Assembly (NCBI GenBank): GCA_050486225.1
Contig: JBJHCV010000001.1
Coordinates: 1 to 64,000, forward strand
DNA: 64,000 bases
Origin: JBBDIX01 sp050486225
GTDB taxonomy: Bacteria; Actinomycetota; Nitriliruptoria; Nitriliruptorales; Nitriliruptoraceae
Direction: 5' to 3'
Shown: in pieces, positions 62,467 through 64,000 of the stretch
Layout of the letters: every line of letters begins with the position of its first letter
Position numbering within the stretch: the first letter of the stretch is position 1
Translations under genes and position numbers: made by a program
The notes under the pieces: generated by a model
The model's database searches: none
The model's input: only the letters and a program-made list of their open reading frames with translations
What the model was told of the DNA's origin: nothing

Positions 62467-63543
62467 TCAGGCGGACAGACCCGGCATGACGATCGGGCGC
62501 AGCGAACTGCGGTCCTTGAGGGCGCCGATCGCGTCGGCCGCACGCTCGAGCGGGTAGACGTCGTCCGTGAGCGTCCCGGGCATGATCGACCCGTTGGCGA
62601 ACAGGCTGATCGTGCGCGGGTACAGACCCGGGCTCGACCGGATGCCCATCAGGTTCAGGTCGTCGAGCGTCAGGCGGTCGGGCGAGATCTCCGCACGCGC
62701 CTCCTTGCCCGCGAGGCCGAGCAGGCACACCGAGCCGCCGCGCGCGACGGAGTCCAGCGCCTGTTGAATCACGATCGGGTTGCCGGCGCACTCGTAGATG
62801 GCGTCGGCGCCCTGGCCGTCAGTGGCCTCGCGGATGCCCTGGACCGGGTCGACCTTCTCGTAGTCGACGATGGCGTCGGCACCCATCTCCTTCGCGTACT
62901 GCAGGCGGTGTCCGCGACCCACCATGACCACACGGTCGGCACCGACGGCCTTCGCGATCTGCATGGACATCAGCCCGAGCAGTCCGGGGCCGAACACCGC
63001 GGCCGAGTCTCCCGGCTTCAGACCACTGCGCAGCACACCGTGCAGGGCGAGCGCCGCCTGGTTGACCAGTGCGGCCGACGCGTCGGGAACCGAGTCGGGG
63101 ATCTTGTGCAGCACGACCTCGGGTCGCGCCGCGTACTCGGCCAGCGCGCCCTGCGCGGTGTGCCCGTAGAGCTTGTAGCCCGGCTCCCGCACACGTAGGC
63201 AGATGTTGTACTTGCCGGTGCGGCACTTGCGGCAGGTGCCGCAGCCGCCGTGGTTCTCCGCGACCACCCGGTCACCGACCTTCAGGTCGTTGCGCCGGCA
63301 GTTCGGGCCCATCGCGACGATCTCGCCGCCCCACTCGTGGCCGATGATGAACGGCAGCTCGGGCGGCCACGTCCCGGCGTAGGTGCCGGAGACCAGCTTG
63401 AGGTCGGTGCCGCACATCGCGCACGACGCGACCTTGACGAGGATCTCCCCGTCCTCGAGTTCGGGGATCGGCCACTCGGCGGTCTCCAGGACGTTCCAGT
63501 CCCTGAGCACCGCTGCGCGCATCGTTCCGGTGGGTGCACTCAT
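62467..63543 (-). CDS. Zinc-dependent alcohol dehydrogenase (sorbitol/threonine dehydrogenase type)
   Basis: A 358-residue medium-chain dehydrogenase. Catalytic zinc: Cys in CAMCGTDLK and His-Glu in IGHEWGGEIV. Structural zinc: GGCGTCRKCRTGKYNIC (four Cys). The nucleotide fold is VFGPGLLGLMSMQIAKAVGA. Probably interconverts a secondary alcohol and ketone with NAD. ATG 63543 has GAGAGGAA upstream; a second ATG seven codons on is possible. In line with the ThDP gene and the creatininase-like gene. Confidence 0.9.
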   Translation of the reverse strand: MSAPTGTMRAAVLRDWNVLETAEWPIPELEDGEILVKVASCAMCGTDLKLVSGTYAGTWPPELPFIIGHEWGGEIVAMGPNCRRNDLKVGDRVVAENHGGCGTCRKCRTGKYNICLRVREPGYKLYGHTAQGALAEYAARPEVVLHKIPDSVPDASAALVNQAALALHGVLRSGLKPGDSAAVFGPGLLGLMSMQIAKAVGADRVVMVGRGHRLQYAKEMGADAIVDYEKVDPVQGIREATDGQGADAIYECAGNPIVIQQALDSVARGGSVCLLGLAGKEARAEISPDRLTLDDLNLMGIRSSPGLYPRTISLFANGSIMPGTLTDDVYPLERAADAIGALKDRSSLRPIVMPGLSA

Positions 63544-63613
63544 CGATCGGTTCCTCTCTGACGTCTGCTGCGAGGCTCGAGCCGTCGGGTCGAGCAGGTG
63601 GGGTCGAGGCCGG

Positions 63614-64000
63614 TCACTGACTGGCGGGCGAGTCCTTGTCGAATCGCTTCGCGCGCTCGTCGAGCTCCGCGAAGGTGGCGGTGGCCTTGGTCACGACGTG
63701 GTCCGCGACCTCGTCGAGGATCTCGCGGGCCCTCTCGACGGTGATGCGTTCCGGGTGGCCGTACCAGCCGGTCGGTGCGACCTCGCGGAAGTCCTCGAGG
63801 ATCGGGAACACGTCGCGCTGGCGGTACAGGGCGTGGCCCTCCTCGCCGACGTCGATGTCGGAGGCGTTGCGGGCGGCGTCACGCTGGACGAGCGACGGGT
63901 CGTACGCGAGCACGGCCGCGGTCTCCATCGCGCCGGCGTGCGTGAACTCCATCTCGTCGGGGTACAGGCCGTTGGTGATGATGTGGCCCTCGGCGATCAC
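63614..64000 (-). CDS. Creatininase-family protein, partial (5' end outside window)
   Basis: The last 128 residues of a protein whose start lies right of the window. The block EFTHAGAMETAAVLAYDPSLV and the later GWYGHPERITVERAREILDE match the C-terminal part of the creatinine amidohydrolase family (HAG-x2-ET motif with metal-binding His and Glu). Members open creatinine or related cyclic amides, or act on formamides in cofactor synthesis. In this cluster a catabolic amidohydrolase is likely. Confidence 0.75.
   Translation of the reverse strand: MIAEGHIITNGLYPDEMEFTHAGAMETAAVLAYDPSLVQRDAARNASDIDVGEEGHALYRQRDVFPILEDFREVAPTGWYGHPERITVERAREILDEVADHVVTKATATFAELDERAKRFDKDSPASQ

Overview
The window is high-GC DNA (around 70% by eye) with many GTG starts, dense ATGA/GTGA gene overlaps and lipoprotein transport receptors. 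It looks like a chromosomal segment of a heterotrophic actinobacterium. Acidimicrobiia or Nitriliruptoria-like lineages are possible, but the sequence alone does not settle the class. No rRNA, tRNA, phage, transposase or CRISPR array was seen.

Layout. 0-5 kb: an orphan NMT1-type receptor, a lone ABC ATPase, a small DMT membrane protein and two paralogous secreted M23 peptidases. 5.4-8.9 kb: hyuA-hyuB (hydantoinase/oxoprolinase type). 8.9-17.8 kb: glutaryl-CoA dehydrogenase-like enzyme, fumC-MFS-glsA operon, a Rieske oxygenase with a small zinc-ribbon partner, and an SDR/DUF2867 protein. 17.9-18.5 kb: a CMD/AhpD-family gene interrupted by an in-frame TGA exactly at the second position of its CxxC motif, followed by a bacterial SECIS-like hairpin; this is read here as a new selenoprotein. 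18.6-25.7 kb: inositol-phosphate synthase, glnD-glnK with an upstream GlnR-like box, a 6C-like C-rich-loop small RNA, and sucC-sucD.

26.5-40.3 kb is an uptake/catabolism locus. It has one TauB/TauC-like ABC core (ATPase plus two permeases) and four paralogous substrate-binding lipoproteins. It also has three cupins, a RidA protein, a class III CoA-transferase translationally coupled to a cysteine-dioxygenase-like cupin, and two tandem IclR regulators. The receptors carry conserved cysteines and two of them share an almost identical downstream hairpin, which indicates recent duplication. The substrate is unknown.

40.5-43.8 kb holds housekeeping genes (GDT1-type transporter, PcrA/UvrD helicase, DUF4870). 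44-53 kb is a branched-chain-amino-acid-type ABC operon with an acyl-CoA synthetase embedded in it, followed by RidA and an atypical acyl-CoA dehydrogenase. 53.3-64 kb is a leftward catabolic cluster: GntR regulator, aldehyde dehydrogenase, alpha/beta hydrolase, orphan molybdenum hydroxylase large subunit, creatinase-like M24 protein lacking metal ligands, ThDP enzyme, zinc alcohol dehydrogenase and a creatininase-like protein cut by the window edge. The mix suggests breakdown of a nitrogenous, perhaps heterocyclic, compound.
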